DNA of 44,334 bases from Saprospiraceae bacterium (lineage in GTDB: Bacteria > Bacteroidota > Bacteroidia > Chitinophagales > Saprospiraceae): contig JABDMH010000160.1 in assembly GCA_013001595.1 (NCBI GenBank), positions 1-44,334 on the forward strand. Reading direction: 5' to 3'. The notes below the pieces were generated by a model. That model did no database searches, was not told where the DNA came from, and saw nothing but the letters and a program-made list of their open reading frames with translations. Positions within the stretch are counted from its first letter, which is position 1, and every line of letters begins with the position of its first letter. Position numbers and translations under genes: made by a program. Shown here in pieces: positions 16,126-24,962 of the stretch.

Positions 16126-18105
16126 ATGAGATCATCTTTCTTGCTACTGATCGCACTCTTTCTCATCGCTCTGCCTTCTGCATTTGCACAAGGCGAACTT
16201 CGGACTGAAATTCCCTCCCTTCGGGCAAGCAGTTTGCAGGCTCCTCCGGAATGGGCCCTGATGCAGCGCAGGCTCATTCATGCCATGGAGGAAGCTGGAG
16301 ACTTTTACTGGGACAGGTTTACCTATCCCGATGGCAGCACCATCAGCCAGGGACCCTATGATGATCTCTACGAGATGTTTTACAACTGGCCGGATTTTTA
16401 TATGATCGGAGCCGACGAACGGTATTATGAGCGTGCACTTATGGCGTACAATGGCATCACCCGAAACAATACGCCCCACTTGCCGGATTCAGGAGATTAT
16501 TTCCACCGATTATATAAGGAATTCCCTACCCATGATGACTTTTTCCACATTAGCGAAGGGATGACCCTTTTTTATAACCTGGCACTTGGCAATCCCGATA
16601 TTCCCGAACATACGGCAAGGGCTAGGCGGTTTGCAGCCCTGTATCTAAACGAAGAGCCCGATGCTCCGAACTACGACCCGGAACACAAATTGATCCGCTC
16701 GATTTTTACGGGAAGTAAAGGCCCCCTTCATACCTCAGATGCAGAATACAACCTCAGATATGGACACGCTTCTTTGTACCCGGTTGTAAAAGACCTCGAA
16801 CCTGATTGGCATGAAGACCCCGCTCGTAAAGCTGAAATCCAGTCAATCTATGACAGTTTGGTTACCCGAACTGATGTACCGACAAACCTGGGAGCAACAG
16901 GGCTAATTACCCACGCCTACCTCCTGACCGGCGACGAGAAATATCGGACTTGGGTCCTAGAATATGTAGATGCCTGGATGGGGCACATTGCAAAAAATGG
17001 AGGGATTATTCCAGATAACATTGGTCGGACAGGTAAGATCGGGGAATATCGCCAGGGACAATGGTGGGGCGGTCTCTATGGTTGGTACGGAAGATATGGG
17101 GTATTGATGATGTATGCTTCCATGAGCGTGGCTTCTGAATGTGCCTATTTGCTGTCTAGAGATGGAAAATATCTCGACCTGCTGCGGAGTCAACTAGACC
17201 AGTTGCTAGGTCGGGCCATCATAACTCCAGAAGGGCAGATGTTGGTGCCGTATCGTCGGAACCTGAAGGGCTGGCACAGTTACCGGCCCATGATGATTCG
17301 GGATTTGGCCCATTTGTATCACGCTTCCATGAATTCATCAGACTGGAAACGGATCGCAGACATGCAACCCGGTCATAGATTCAGACCACTGGCTACGGAA
17401 GGAACCTGGGGGACCAATACGCTGGATCACCTAGACTCGGAAAAATACGAAGCTGGAGAGCCGTTTATCTGGAGTGAAGAAATGGTCCTGGGAGATCGCA
17501 CGATGGGAATGAGCGAATATGCACGCTGGATGTATTATGCAGGGAAAAATCCGGAATGGCCCTTAGAAGCCTTGCGGGCTGATTTTGAGGAAATGACACG
17601 ACGTATGGAATTCATGCGAAACGATCCCCGGCCTATAACCGACATCAACAAAGATGATACCTATCCCAACAATCCTGTAATCATAAAGGCATTGCAACAG
17701 ACGACCATGGGTACTCCTCAAACCATATATTTCGGAGGGCTGCTTCGGGCCAGACTGCGATACTTCGATATGGATAATCATCGCCCCGGCTTGCCTGCTG
17801 ATGTAGCAGCCCTGGTTGATGGCCTGGAAAAATCAAAGACCTCCGTGCGATTACTTAATCTTCATCCGGTTGAATCCCGCAAACTCGTGATCCAAGCTGG
17901 GGCATTTGGCGAACATACCATTGTTGCCGCAACAGATAAATTTGCTAAAAACCCAATCCCAATTTCTGTAAATAGCAAATACTTTGAAGTCGTTTTGCCT
18001 CCTTCCACTTCTGTGCACCTTCATCTGGACATGAAACTATTTAGTAATGATCCGAGCTATGCGTTTCCATCGAGCCTATCATCACTAGTCAAAGAAAGTG
18101 AGTAG
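16126..18105 (+). CDS. Secreted protein of unknown function, probably helical toroid carbohydrate-active-like
   Basis: The 659-residue product has a clear signal peptide (LLLIALFLIALPSAFAQ, cleavage after AFA). The mature part is mainly helical with many aromatic and acidic residues (DFYWDRFTYPDG; DDLYEMFYNWPDFYMIG; GQWWGGLYGWYGRYG) and regularly spaced helices, like (alpha/alpha)6 barrels of polysaccharide lyases and some hydrolases. The last ~80 residues look like a beta domain (RKLVIQAGAFGEHTIVAAT). I do not recognise a specific family or catalytic motif. The gene is the only intact one inside the cutA-flanked islet and is visibly GC-richer (52-57% in lines I counted, against low to high 40s around), which supports acquisition from elsewhere. 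Confidence 0.6.
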   Translation: MRSSFLLLIALFLIALPSAFAQGELRTEIPSLRASSLQAPPEWALMQRRLIHAMEEAGDFYWDRFTYPDGSTISQGPYDDLYEMFYNWPDFYMIGADERYYERALMAYNGITRNNTPHLPDSGDYFHRLYKEFPTHDDFFHISEGMTLFYNLALGNPDIPEHTARARRFAALYLNEEPDAPNYDPEHKLIRSIFTGSKGPLHTSDAEYNLRYGHASLYPVVKDLEPDWHEDPARKAEIQSIYDSLVTRTDVPTNLGATGLITHAYLLTGDEKYRTWVLEYVDAWMGHIAKNGGIIPDNIGRTGKIGEYRQGQWWGGLYGWYGRYGVLMMYASMSVASECAYLLSRDGKYLDLLRSQLDQLLGRAIITPEGQMLVPYRRNLKGWHSYRPMMIRDLAHLYHASMNSSDWKRIADMQPGHRFRPLATEGTWGTNTLDHLDSEKYEAGEPFIWSEEMVLGDRTMGMSEYARWMYYAGKNPEWPLEALRADFEEMTRRMEFMRNDPRPITDINKDDTYPNNPVIIKALQQTTMGTPQTIYFGGLLRARLRYFDMDNHRPGLPADVAALVDGLEKSKTSVRLLNLHPVESRKLVIQAGAFGEHTIVAATDKFAKNPIPISVNSKYFEVVLPPSTSVHLHLDMKLFSNDPSYAFPSSLSSLVKESE

Positions 18106-18136
18106 AGGTTTGCAGCCTTGATCCAATCTGATTGAT

Positions 18137-18211
18137 ATGACTCGACGCAAATTTCACCAAAAAAGCCTCTCAGCAATTGCCGCAGCCCTTAGTTTAGGAA
18201 GTAGTTTTTGA
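18137..18211 (+). pseudogene. Remnant of a Tat-exported gene (signal peptide only)
   Basis: ATG 18137 opens a 24-codon frame reading MTRRKFHQKSLSAIAAALSL and then GSSF before TGA at 18209-18211. This is a textbook twin-arginine leader with nothing behind it. It begins 31 bases after the secreted-protein gene, as a following operon gene would. The body of the gene was presumably lost when the right boundary of the islet formed, 42 bases before the cutA repeat. Confidence 0.65.
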
Positions 18212-18253
18212 GTGTGGAAAAATCACCTTCGTCCGAGGGTGTTAGAATCTAAT

Positions 18254-18343
18254 ACCTATTGCTCCACTTCCTGCCTAATCCATTTTTCATATGGGCCATT
18301 GGCTTCCACAGACATCCGCATTATGCAAGGTACCTCATAAGGA
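18254..18343 (-). repeat. Right direct repeat of islet, overlapping the 3' end of cutA
   Basis: Intact counterpart of the 90-base segment at 15478-15567, about 90% identical in the same orientation. It covers the last codons and stop of cutA. A gene 3' end repeated at both ends of inserted DNA is the layout left by site-specific integration. Confidence 0.8.
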
Positions 18344-18567
18344 TGCACTTCCGTGATGCGTTGTTCTGCAGTTGACCATTTTTCGTTGGTCGTTTTCAGC
18401 AGTGAAACCCATTCATCTTCATTATTAATGTCTCCATCCCACCAGTATGCGGAGGTTATGGGAAAAGCATTTCCACAAGCTATTAACTTCTCTTTGAGCA
18501 ATAGGGAGATCAAGGTAGTGGCAGATTCTTTATCTGCATGAGTAACATAAATCAAGCTAAAGGCCAT
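18256..18567 (-). CDS. cutA: Divalent-cation tolerance protein CutA
   Basis: The 103-residue product has normal CutA length and motifs: LIYVTHADKESA at the start, KLIACGNAFPITSAYWWDG in the middle, then EWVSLLKTTNEKW and the hallmark VHPYEVPCI followed by NGPYEKWI. CutA forms small cytoplasmic trimers linked to divalent metal handling and, in some bacteria, membrane-protein or copper tolerance; its true role is unsettled. It follows pfkA by 38 bases on the same strand and is probably co-transcribed with it. Its 3' end is duplicated at 15478-15567. Confidence 0.93.
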   Translation of the reverse strand: MAFSLIYVTHADKESATTLISLLLKEKLIACGNAFPITSAYWWDGDINNEDEWVSLLKTTNEKWSTAEQRITEVHPYEVPCIMRMSVEANGPYEKWIRQEVEQ

Positions 18568-18605
18568 GATTTGAATTGATCGACTAATATCAAATACTGA
18601 TAAAC

Positions 18606-19589
18606 CTAAATGGCAAGGATTTCAGCCATTTCCATCAGATCCTTGTCAATTTTCTTTTTCTTATTGATGGCATCTTCGAGTGGAGTGTAGACCACAAGGT
18701 TATTATGTACTCCACACATGACATTGGAGTGACCTTCTAAGAGTCCCTTCACAGCACCATGACCCATTCTTGCCGCCAGTACCCGATCCAAAGCCGTGGG
18801 AGCTCCCCCTCGCTGCAGATGACCTATCACCGCAACCTTTACTTCGTACTCGATCAAGTTCTTCTTGACCATGTCTGCAACTTCCTGGCAAGAGCCGTTT
18901 TCATTGCCTTCAGCAACAACTATTAGTCCAAACAACTTTTTACGTTTGACCATTTTTTGAAGAACAGCCATTAACTCGTCAACATCTGTGGCACGTTCAG
19001 GAATTAGAATGCCCCCTGCGCCCCCACCTATGCCCGCATAAAGTGCAATGGAACCATTGTGCCGCCCCATCACTTCGATGAAAAATAAGCGATTGTGTGA
19101 ATCCGCTGTATCCCGAATTCTGTCTATAGCTTCCACGGCCGTATTGATAGCTGTGTCAAATCCAATCGTGAAATCGGTGCCATACAAGTCATTATCAATG
19201 GTACCTGGTACACCCATCATGGGTATACCAAATTCCTTTTCAAAAATCTTGGCACCTGTGAACGTACCATTGCCTCCAATGGCCACGATGGCATCGAGAT
19301 CATGCGCCATGATGGTTTCATAAGCGGACTTTCTCCCTTCCTTTGTCCTAAAACGTGCACTTCTAGCGGTTTTTAATACAGTGCCTCCTTTGTGCATGAT
19401 GTTAGCCACGTCTCGACTCTCGACACGTTGCACCTCTCCATCTATCAGCCCATCATAGCCCCTATACACGCCATGTACGTGTAAATCAAAGTGGGCACCC
19501 GTGCGTACAACTGCACGAATGGCTGCATTCATACCAGGAGCATCTCCTCCTGAACACAATACTCCTATATGCTTGATATCTTTACCCAT
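18606..19589 (-). CDS. pfkA: ATP-type 6-phosphofructokinase with unusual GGNG loop
   Basis: The 327-residue protein matches bacterial PfkA in length and motifs: GVLCSGGDAPGMNAAIRA at 9-26, PGTIDNDLYGTD from 128 (Asp132 as catalytic base, Asp134), DSHNRLFFIEVMGRHNG and a C-terminal HLQRGGAPTALDR. Gly108 and Gly129 mark the ATP-using type. The Mg/ATP loop reads GGNGTF at 105-110, so the position of E. coli Asp103 is Asn107. That residue normally helps hold the magnesium, and its change may lower or alter activity. The gene lies between the sugar-kinase-like gene and cutA with short gaps, so a shared transcript for sugar phosphorylation is likely. Confidence 0.92.
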   Translation of the reverse strand: MGKDIKHIGVLCSGGDAPGMNAAIRAVVRTGAHFDLHVHGVYRGYDGLIDGEVQRVESRDVANIMHKGGTVLKTARSARFRTKEGRKSAYETIMAHDLDAIVAIGGNGTFTGAKIFEKEFGIPMMGVPGTIDNDLYGTDFTIGFDTAINTAVEAIDRIRDTADSHNRLFFIEVMGRHNGSIALYAGIGGGAGGILIPERATDVDELMAVLQKMVKRKKLFGLIVVAEGNENGSCQEVADMVKKNLIEYEVKVAVIGHLQRGGAPTALDRVLAARMGHGAVKGLLEGHSNVMCGVHNNLVVYTPLEDAINKKKKIDKDLMEMAEILAI

Positions 19590-19613
19590 TCCTTGTAATT
19601 AAATTGAAAATAA

Positions 19614-20456
19614 TCACGCCCCCAGATGAAACCTTACCAGGCCTTCTATTGGTTTACGGACAACTTCACCCAGCTCTAGCTGCCACTTCGACAGACTAAT
19701 GCCTAACTCGCTGCAAAAGTAATAAGCTATTGATCCAGCAAAGTTAATTTTTTGATACTTTTCTTGGCTTCCAAGATGGATTCGAATAAAATCTTCAAAT
19801 GATGCAGCGAGGAGTTTTTGAATGAACGGATGTGACTTATGTTTGCCGGCGAACTGAGCATACTGTGCTAAAAATTTGTTGGGTTGACCAGATTCACGAA
19901 GCTGTTGGAGAAAATCGTACCTCTCAACGGGAAAGACATGCGTCGCTAAGTCATACAGATCGTGCGGAAGGTGTCGATAGTAGAACGCCTTGACCATTCT
20001 CCTACCAATATCCATACCACTGCCCTCGTCACCCAATGGATATCCTAAGGTTGGGGTCTGGTATACTATGTCAGCACCATTATATGCTCCTGCATTACTT
20101 CCAGTACCTAAAATGCAAACTATTCCAGGTTCTGCCTGACATGTCGCTCTTGCAACTGCTAACAAATCAGAGCATATCTCCGCATCAGCAACCTGAAAAT
20201 TTTGGCGAAAAGCATTGCGAATATGATCTTTAATATCAGCATTTCCAGCTCCCGCACCGTAATAGACCAATCTAAATGCTATAGTCTGGGGTACTATGGT
20301 CTTGATTTGGTCAAGCAATAGGTTAAGTTGTTGATTATTCTGCACCACTGGATTAAAACCCACACTATCAAAACGGGTCACTCCATCCGTTGATAGCCAC
20401 GCCCAGTCCGAACTTGTTGATCCCACATCGCCAATTAGTCTATTTGTAGTATACAT
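19614..20456 (-). CDS. N-acetylglucosamine-kinase-like ATPase (BadF/BadG/BcrA/BcrD family)
   Basis: The 280-residue product has the ASKHA kinase motifs: phosphate-1 loop GDVGSTSSDW at 9-18, phosphate-2 loop GIVCILGTGSNAG near 110, the following GDEGSGMDIGR of GlcNAc-kinase-like members and an adenosine motif NFAGSIAYYF near 243. Proteins of this type in Bacteroidota phosphorylate GlcNAc or other hexosamines or glucose, cytosolic. It ends 24 bases before pfkA, which would receive the sugar phosphate after conversion, so a joint role in sugar entry to glycolysis is plausible. Exact sugar is not determined by sequence. Confidence 0.82.
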   Translation of the reverse strand: MYTTNRLIGDVGSTSSDWAWLSTDGVTRFDSVGFNPVVQNNQQLNLLLDQIKTIVPQTIAFRLVYYGAGAGNADIKDHIRNAFRQNFQVADAEICSDLLAVARATCQAEPGIVCILGTGSNAGAYNGADIVYQTPTLGYPLGDEGSGMDIGRRMVKAFYYRHLPHDLYDLATHVFPVERYDFLQQLRESGQPNKFLAQYAQFAGKHKSHPFIQKLLAASFEDFIRIHLGSQEKYQKINFAGSIAYYFCSELGISLSKWQLELGEVVRKPIEGLVRFHLGA

Positions 20457-20572
20457 CTGGCAAAATTAATCCATTGATCCGCATATATGTTGCGATCATA
20501 CTTGACACTGACATCTATCATTTACAGTATCCTTGGAAGTCTCGAACTTACAAACATCAACCAGTCAAGGTA

Positions 20573-21409
20573 ATGAAACACCTGCTTGTACCAACGGATT
20601 TTTCGGTCTATGCCAACTTTGCTAAAGATCTAGCAATAAAATTAGCCACCCGCTCAAATGGTAACATCACGCTTTTACATACTGTTGATGTACTACCTTC
20701 AGGTTGGGAGCAGCTATCTGATACAGATCAACAAGCAACCATCAAAATTGATGAAAAACTCTCCGTCGCCCATGAGCGCATGTTGGCGACTCAACGAGAT
20801 GCAAAAGAACTAGGTATAAATCTCCAGATTTCTTTCAGAGGTGGAAAACTCTGGGAAGCAATTGATAAGCTAGTAACTAGCCAATCCATTGACCAGATCG
20901 TGATGGGTTCACATGGCGTTAGTGGTAAAGAAGAATTTTTTATCGGCTCCAACACTCAGAAAGTTGTGCGGAATGTAAATTGCGATGTGTTAATTATTAA
21001 AAATAAGATACCATCGATCCACTTTCCAAAAGTTGTATTTGCCACTGGCCTCGATATTTCAGAACAACCTATTTTTCAAAGATTTTTGCAGATGCTCTCA
21101 CTCTTTGATACCGAGGAAGTCCACATTCTGACTGTTAATACACCCGGCTTTTTTTCACAACCTACAGTTGTAGTGCAAGAGAGTCTTAAAGATTTTGCCA
21201 ATATGGTTTCTGATTTCAAATGTGAAACTCACTTTATATCCGACATTACGGTCGATGCCGGTGTACGTAATTTCAATGAAAAAATTGAAGCTGATCTCAT
21301 GGCCATTTCAGACGAAGGAAAAAATTCACTCATTAGGATGTTCACGGGGAGTAATGTCGAATTTCTCGTAAATCACGCTGAAGTGCCTGTTCTCGTACTA
21401 AAAAAATGA
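20573..21409 (+). CDS. Tandem universal stress protein (UspA family)
   Basis: The true start is ATG 20573 (MKHLLVPTDFS), giving 278 residues; the frame runs open upstream only to a TTG. It has two Usp domains: residues 1-~140 with VPTDFSVYANFA and the ATP-site IDQIVMGSHGVSGKEEFFIGS, and a less conserved second domain ending DLMAISDEGKNS and VPVLVLKK. Usp proteins bind ATP or respond to starvation and stress in the cytoplasm. The upstream region holds TTG (20502) and TATCCTTG (20528-20535), a one-mismatch Bacteroidota -7 box but with 23-base spacing. Another usp gene follows after seven bases, so the two are one operon. Confidence 0.9.
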   Translation: MKHLLVPTDFSVYANFAKDLAIKLATRSNGNITLLHTVDVLPSGWEQLSDTDQQATIKIDEKLSVAHERMLATQRDAKELGINLQISFRGGKLWEAIDKLVTSQSIDQIVMGSHGVSGKEEFFIGSNTQKVVRNVNCDVLIIKNKIPSIHFPKVVFATGLDISEQPIFQRFLQMLSLFDTEEVHILTVNTPGFFSQPTVVVQESLKDFANMVSDFKCETHFISDITVDAGVRNFNEKIEADLMAISDEGKNSLIRMFTGSNVEFLVNHAEVPVLVLKK

Positions 21410-21416
21410 AGGAATC

Positions 21417-22235
21417 ATGAAAAGAATACTGTTTGCCTCTGATTTGTCTGATAGCGGGATGAACGCCCTAAAATACACATTGGCCCTAACTAAAGATACG
21501 GGTATTAGCATTGATCTCTTGCACGTATTTGACATACCTGTGATCGTTGCAAGTAGCTTACCGCAAACGGCTATTTCCACAATGATCAATGAACGTTCAG
21601 AACTAGTTCTAGAGGATCTGAAAGAATTGCAAAAAGTGATCCCTGAGAACCAGCAAGGCAAATTGGATGCTGTCTATGGGCCATATCCTGCCTCTGAGAT
21701 AGTACATGTTGCGACAGAAAATGAGGCAGACATAATCGTAATGGCACTGCGTCAAAAATACAGCTTCATAGATAGACTAATGGGCACCGTTACCGCCCAG
21801 ACCATAGCACTTTCGAATATCCCTGTATTGGCCATTCCGAGTGGTGCCAGTTTTACCGGTATTCACAAAATTTTATTTCCGACCGCAATCGCCCAGTCTC
21901 ACAGCTTACCCGAAAAAGAAGAAAAAGCCTTACAGTGGTTATATAATTTCTGGAGCATTTTCAAATATCCTTCCATACATTTATTGCACATCGATAATGA
22001 CGCTGATGAAGGGACCGACATAACATTTAAACATAAGCCCTTCTCTGAAACCGACTTTACAGTATCTCATGCTAAATCTTTGGAGGCTGGTATAATCGAT
22101 TATGTGAAAAAAGAGAAAGCTGAGCTTATTGCACTATATAAACCGCATAGAAGTTTCTGGGAACGACTATACCATTCCAGTGTTACACGAAAATTGTTGT
22201 TTAAGAGTAGAATTCCTTTGTTGGTTTTCTCTTAA
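21417..22235 (+). CDS. Tandem universal stress protein (UspA family), second copy
   Basis: The 272-residue product repeats the two-domain Usp layout: MKRILFASDLSDSGMNALKY at the start, the first-domain ATP site ADIIVMALRQKYSFIDRLMGT near 105, and a second domain starting FTGIHKILFPT and ending RIPLLVFS. The first-domain GxxG loop is less canonical (MALRQK replaces MGSHG), so ATP binding may be weaker than in the upstream copy. The gene follows its paralogue after seven bases, an old tandem duplication with clearly diverged sequence. It converges with nrdJ; no strong terminator is visible in the gap. Confidence 0.88.
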   Translation: MKRILFASDLSDSGMNALKYTLALTKDTGISIDLLHVFDIPVIVASSLPQTAISTMINERSELVLEDLKELQKVIPENQQGKLDAVYGPYPASEIVHVATENEADIIVMALRQKYSFIDRLMGTVTAQTIALSNIPVLAIPSGASFTGIHKILFPTAIAQSHSLPEKEEKALQWLYNFWSIFKYPSIHLLHIDNDADEGTDITFKHKPFSETDFTVSHAKSLEAGIIDYVKKEKAELIALYKPHRSFWERLYHSSVTRKLLFKSRIPLLVFS

Positions 22236-22367
22236 TAAAGTAACTTCAATAAAGCTGCTCGGGTTGCTATCTAGAAATATTAGATAAAAAATGCGCTTCA
22301 GGAATAGCTTGCTCGATCCGATGCTATAATCTCTGTGGAATTGATATCGAAAAGATTTACCTGTAGA

Positions 22368-24962
22368 CTAGCTACATTCTGAAAATCCACAACTCTTGCA
22401 AATCAGACACCCTTCTTTGTAGATTAGTCCATCTGGATCTTCACAGCTGGGACATTTTTTCTTGACTACCTTGGTACCGTCAGGGATAAATCTTTTCAAT
22501 GCCCTGACAACACCTTTACGCCATGAATTGATGCTCTCGTCTGCAAGATGCAAACCATTTACCAAGTTAACCACATAATTGAGCGGCATACCGTGGCGCA
22601 GTACACCGGAGATTAGCCGAGCGTAATTCCAATATTCCTTGTCAAATGATCGAGATAGACCCTCAATTGTCACCCTATAGCCGTCCTTATCTAAGAATTG
22701 AAAATCATAGCGGTTGCTATTGGACTCTTCATCAAACTCCTTCTTTACCCAACCTCTGTTTACATAGTCGGGTAGTTTAAACATATCTTCAGCCTTACCC
22801 GTAAAAACTTCGTATGGTCTGTTCTTTAGCACACCAACTACTGCGATCCATTCCTCCTTGTTGTTTCTAAATCTAAGCACCTCAGCCTCAAGCACTTTTG
22901 GTCGTTTTGGTGCGTCAGACTCTTTGAGCTCATAAACAGTCCCTCCTTGCTTTGCTTTCACTTCTTTCTTGTCATTGGCCAATAGTACACCATCCCTTGA
23001 TCCATCGCGATAGATGGTACATCCCTTACATCCTGATTCCCAAGCGGTCTCGTAAATATCCCTAACCATTTCGACGCTTGTTTCACTTGGAATATTAACG
23101 GTCACACTAATAGAATGATCAATCCATTTCTGAATGGCTCCCTGCATTTTGACCTTTTCTACCCAGTCGATATCATTGGCTGTAGCTTGGTGAAATGGTG
23201 ATTGACTGATGATCTCCTCTAACTTTTCATCATCCAGTTTCACTACATCCTTGACCGAATAGCCATTGACCTCCAACCAGTCTTTAAACTTGTGGTGAAA
23301 TACATGATACTCTTCCCACGAATCACCCAAATCATCGACGAAGGATACAGTCACATCTGTGTCATTTGGATTAACCTTACGCCTTCGTTTATAACTGACC
23401 ATAAATACCGGCTCAATGCCAGAGCTGGTTTGTGTCATCAAGCTGGTGGTTCCTGTTGGAGCTATCGTGAGTAAGGCGATGTTGCGCCGTCCATATTTGA
23501 CCATGTCTCGATATAAGTCAGGATCTGCGTCTGCCATTCTCTGTATGAAGGGGTTTGCAGATTCTCTAGCTGCATCGTAAATACCAAACGCTCCACGATC
23601 ACGTGCCATATCTACTGAGCTTCGGTATGCATTGAGGGCTAATGTCTTGTGCACATCTACAGCAAAAGACGTAGCCATGCTGGTACCATATTGAAACCCC
23701 AGCGCAGCCAACATATCTCCCTCTGCAGTGATGCCCACGCCGGTTCTCCTACCTTCGACACACTTCTGCCGTATGTTCTGCCAGAGGGTTAGCTCATTGT
23801 GCTTCATGTCCGCTGGCTCAGGATCATTCTCGATCTTATCAATGATCTTATCAATTTTCTCAAGTTCCAGATCAATGATGTCATCCATCATGCGTTGTGC
23901 AAGCTGGGTGTACTCAGCAAATTTTTCAAAATTGAATTTTGCATTAGGGGTAAATGGATCTTCTATAAAACTGTACAGATTAATGGCCAAAAGCCTACAA
24001 GAATCGTACGGACACAATGGTATTTCTCCACAGGGATTCGTACTTACCGTTTCATATCCTAAATCCGCATAGCAATCTGGAACAGACTCTCTGATGATGG
24101 TATCCCAAAACAACACCCCCGGTTCTGCGGATCGCCATGCATTATAAATCACTTTCTGCCATAGCTTATCAGCATCCACTTTCTTGGTATACTTGGGCTC
24201 TTTCGCTCCAATGGGAAACTGTTGAATATAGCTCGATTTGCCTTGTGCTGCTTGCATAAATGCATCATCGACTTTGATAGATACATTGGCACCGGTCACT
24301 TTGCCTTGCTCTGTCTTCGCATCAATAAAATCCTCAGCATCAGGATGTCGCAAGGAAACCGTAAGCATCAATGCCCCCCTTCTACCTTCCTGGGCTACCT
24401 CGCGCGTACAATTCGAGTATCGCTCCATAAAGGGGACGATGCCCGTAGATGTTAACGCACTATTCAGGACCGGACTGCCTTTGGGCCTAATATGCGAAAG
24501 ATCGTGACCAACTCCACCACGTCGTTTCATCAACTGGGCTTGTTCTTCATCCATCCTGATGATACCGGCATAAGAATCAATACCATGACCGATCACAAAG
24601 CAGTTGGAAAGCGAAGATATCTGCATGTCATTACCAATGCCAGACATGGGACCTCCCTGTGGTACCAGATACTTGAACTTGTCCAACATTTCAAATATCT
24701 GTTCTTCCGTCCATGGATTGGTATACTTCAGCTCGATGCGGTGAATCTCCTTTGCAATACGCCGATGCATATCTTCTGGCGTCTGTTCATAAAGGTTACC
24801 CTCGCTGTCTTTCAACGCATATTTATTGATCCATACATTCGCAGCCAATTCATCGCCATCAAAATACGCAGTCGACGACGTGAGCGCTTCCGCATGGGTA
24901 AAGATCTGTCTAGTTTTTTCTTTTTGTACGGTATCGGGTTCTGGTAAAGTCTCTACATTCAT
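22368..24962 (-). CDS. nrdJ: Adenosylcobalamin-dependent (class II) ribonucleotide reductase
   Basis: The 864-residue enzyme converts ribonucleotides to deoxyribonucleotides with a B12-generated radical, in the cytoplasm. Visible signatures are SLSNCFVIG near 108, REVAQEGRRGALML near 190, the active-site NPCGE at 309-313 with Cys311 in the thiyl position, IAPTGTTSLMTQTSSGIEPVF and the Cys-rich C-terminus CPSCEDPDGLIYKEGCLICK followed by SCGFSEC, which supplies redox cysteines and a zinc-ribbon-like end. No N-terminal ATP cone or separate small subunit is seen beside it, as expected for class II. The upstream stretch was checked for a cobalamin riboswitch and none was recognised. Confidence 0.95.
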   Translation of the reverse strand: MNVETLPEPDTVQKEKTRQIFTHAEALTSSTAYFDGDELAANVWINKYALKDSEGNLYEQTPEDMHRRIAKEIHRIELKYTNPWTEEQIFEMLDKFKYLVPQGGPMSGIGNDMQISSLSNCFVIGHGIDSYAGIIRMDEEQAQLMKRRGGVGHDLSHIRPKGSPVLNSALTSTGIVPFMERYSNCTREVAQEGRRGALMLTVSLRHPDAEDFIDAKTEQGKVTGANVSIKVDDAFMQAAQGKSSYIQQFPIGAKEPKYTKKVDADKLWQKVIYNAWRSAEPGVLFWDTIIRESVPDCYADLGYETVSTNPCGEIPLCPYDSCRLLAINLYSFIEDPFTPNAKFNFEKFAEYTQLAQRMMDDIIDLELEKIDKIIDKIENDPEPADMKHNELTLWQNIRQKCVEGRRTGVGITAEGDMLAALGFQYGTSMATSFAVDVHKTLALNAYRSSVDMARDRGAFGIYDAARESANPFIQRMADADPDLYRDMVKYGRRNIALLTIAPTGTTSLMTQTSSGIEPVFMVSYKRRRKVNPNDTDVTVSFVDDLGDSWEEYHVFHHKFKDWLEVNGYSVKDVVKLDDEKLEEIISQSPFHQATANDIDWVEKVKMQGAIQKWIDHSISVTVNIPSETSVEMVRDIYETAWESGCKGCTIYRDGSRDGVLLANDKKEVKAKQGGTVYELKESDAPKRPKVLEAEVLRFRNNKEEWIAVVGVLKNRPYEVFTGKAEDMFKLPDYVNRGWVKKEFDEESNSNRYDFQFLDKDGYRVTIEGLSRSFDKEYWNYARLISGVLRHGMPLNYVVNLVNGLHLADESINSWRKGVVRALKRFIPDGTKVVKKKCPSCEDPDGLIYKEGCLICKSCGFSECS

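Noticed and set aside
15798-16277. A 159-codon minus-strand frame as an intact gene
   Set aside because: Its first ~50 codons are antisense to the signal-peptide end of the secreted-protein gene, and the rest lies in the decayed region with competing frames; treated as remnants.
15478-18343. The cutA-flanked segment as an insertion sequence
   Set aside because: No transposase and no terminal inverted repeats were seen, and the 90-base repeat is far longer than a target-site duplication.
24492-24947. A 151-codon plus-strand frame antisense to nrdJ
   Set aside because: It lies wholly opposite the highly conserved nrdJ coding sequence and its translation has no recognisable features.
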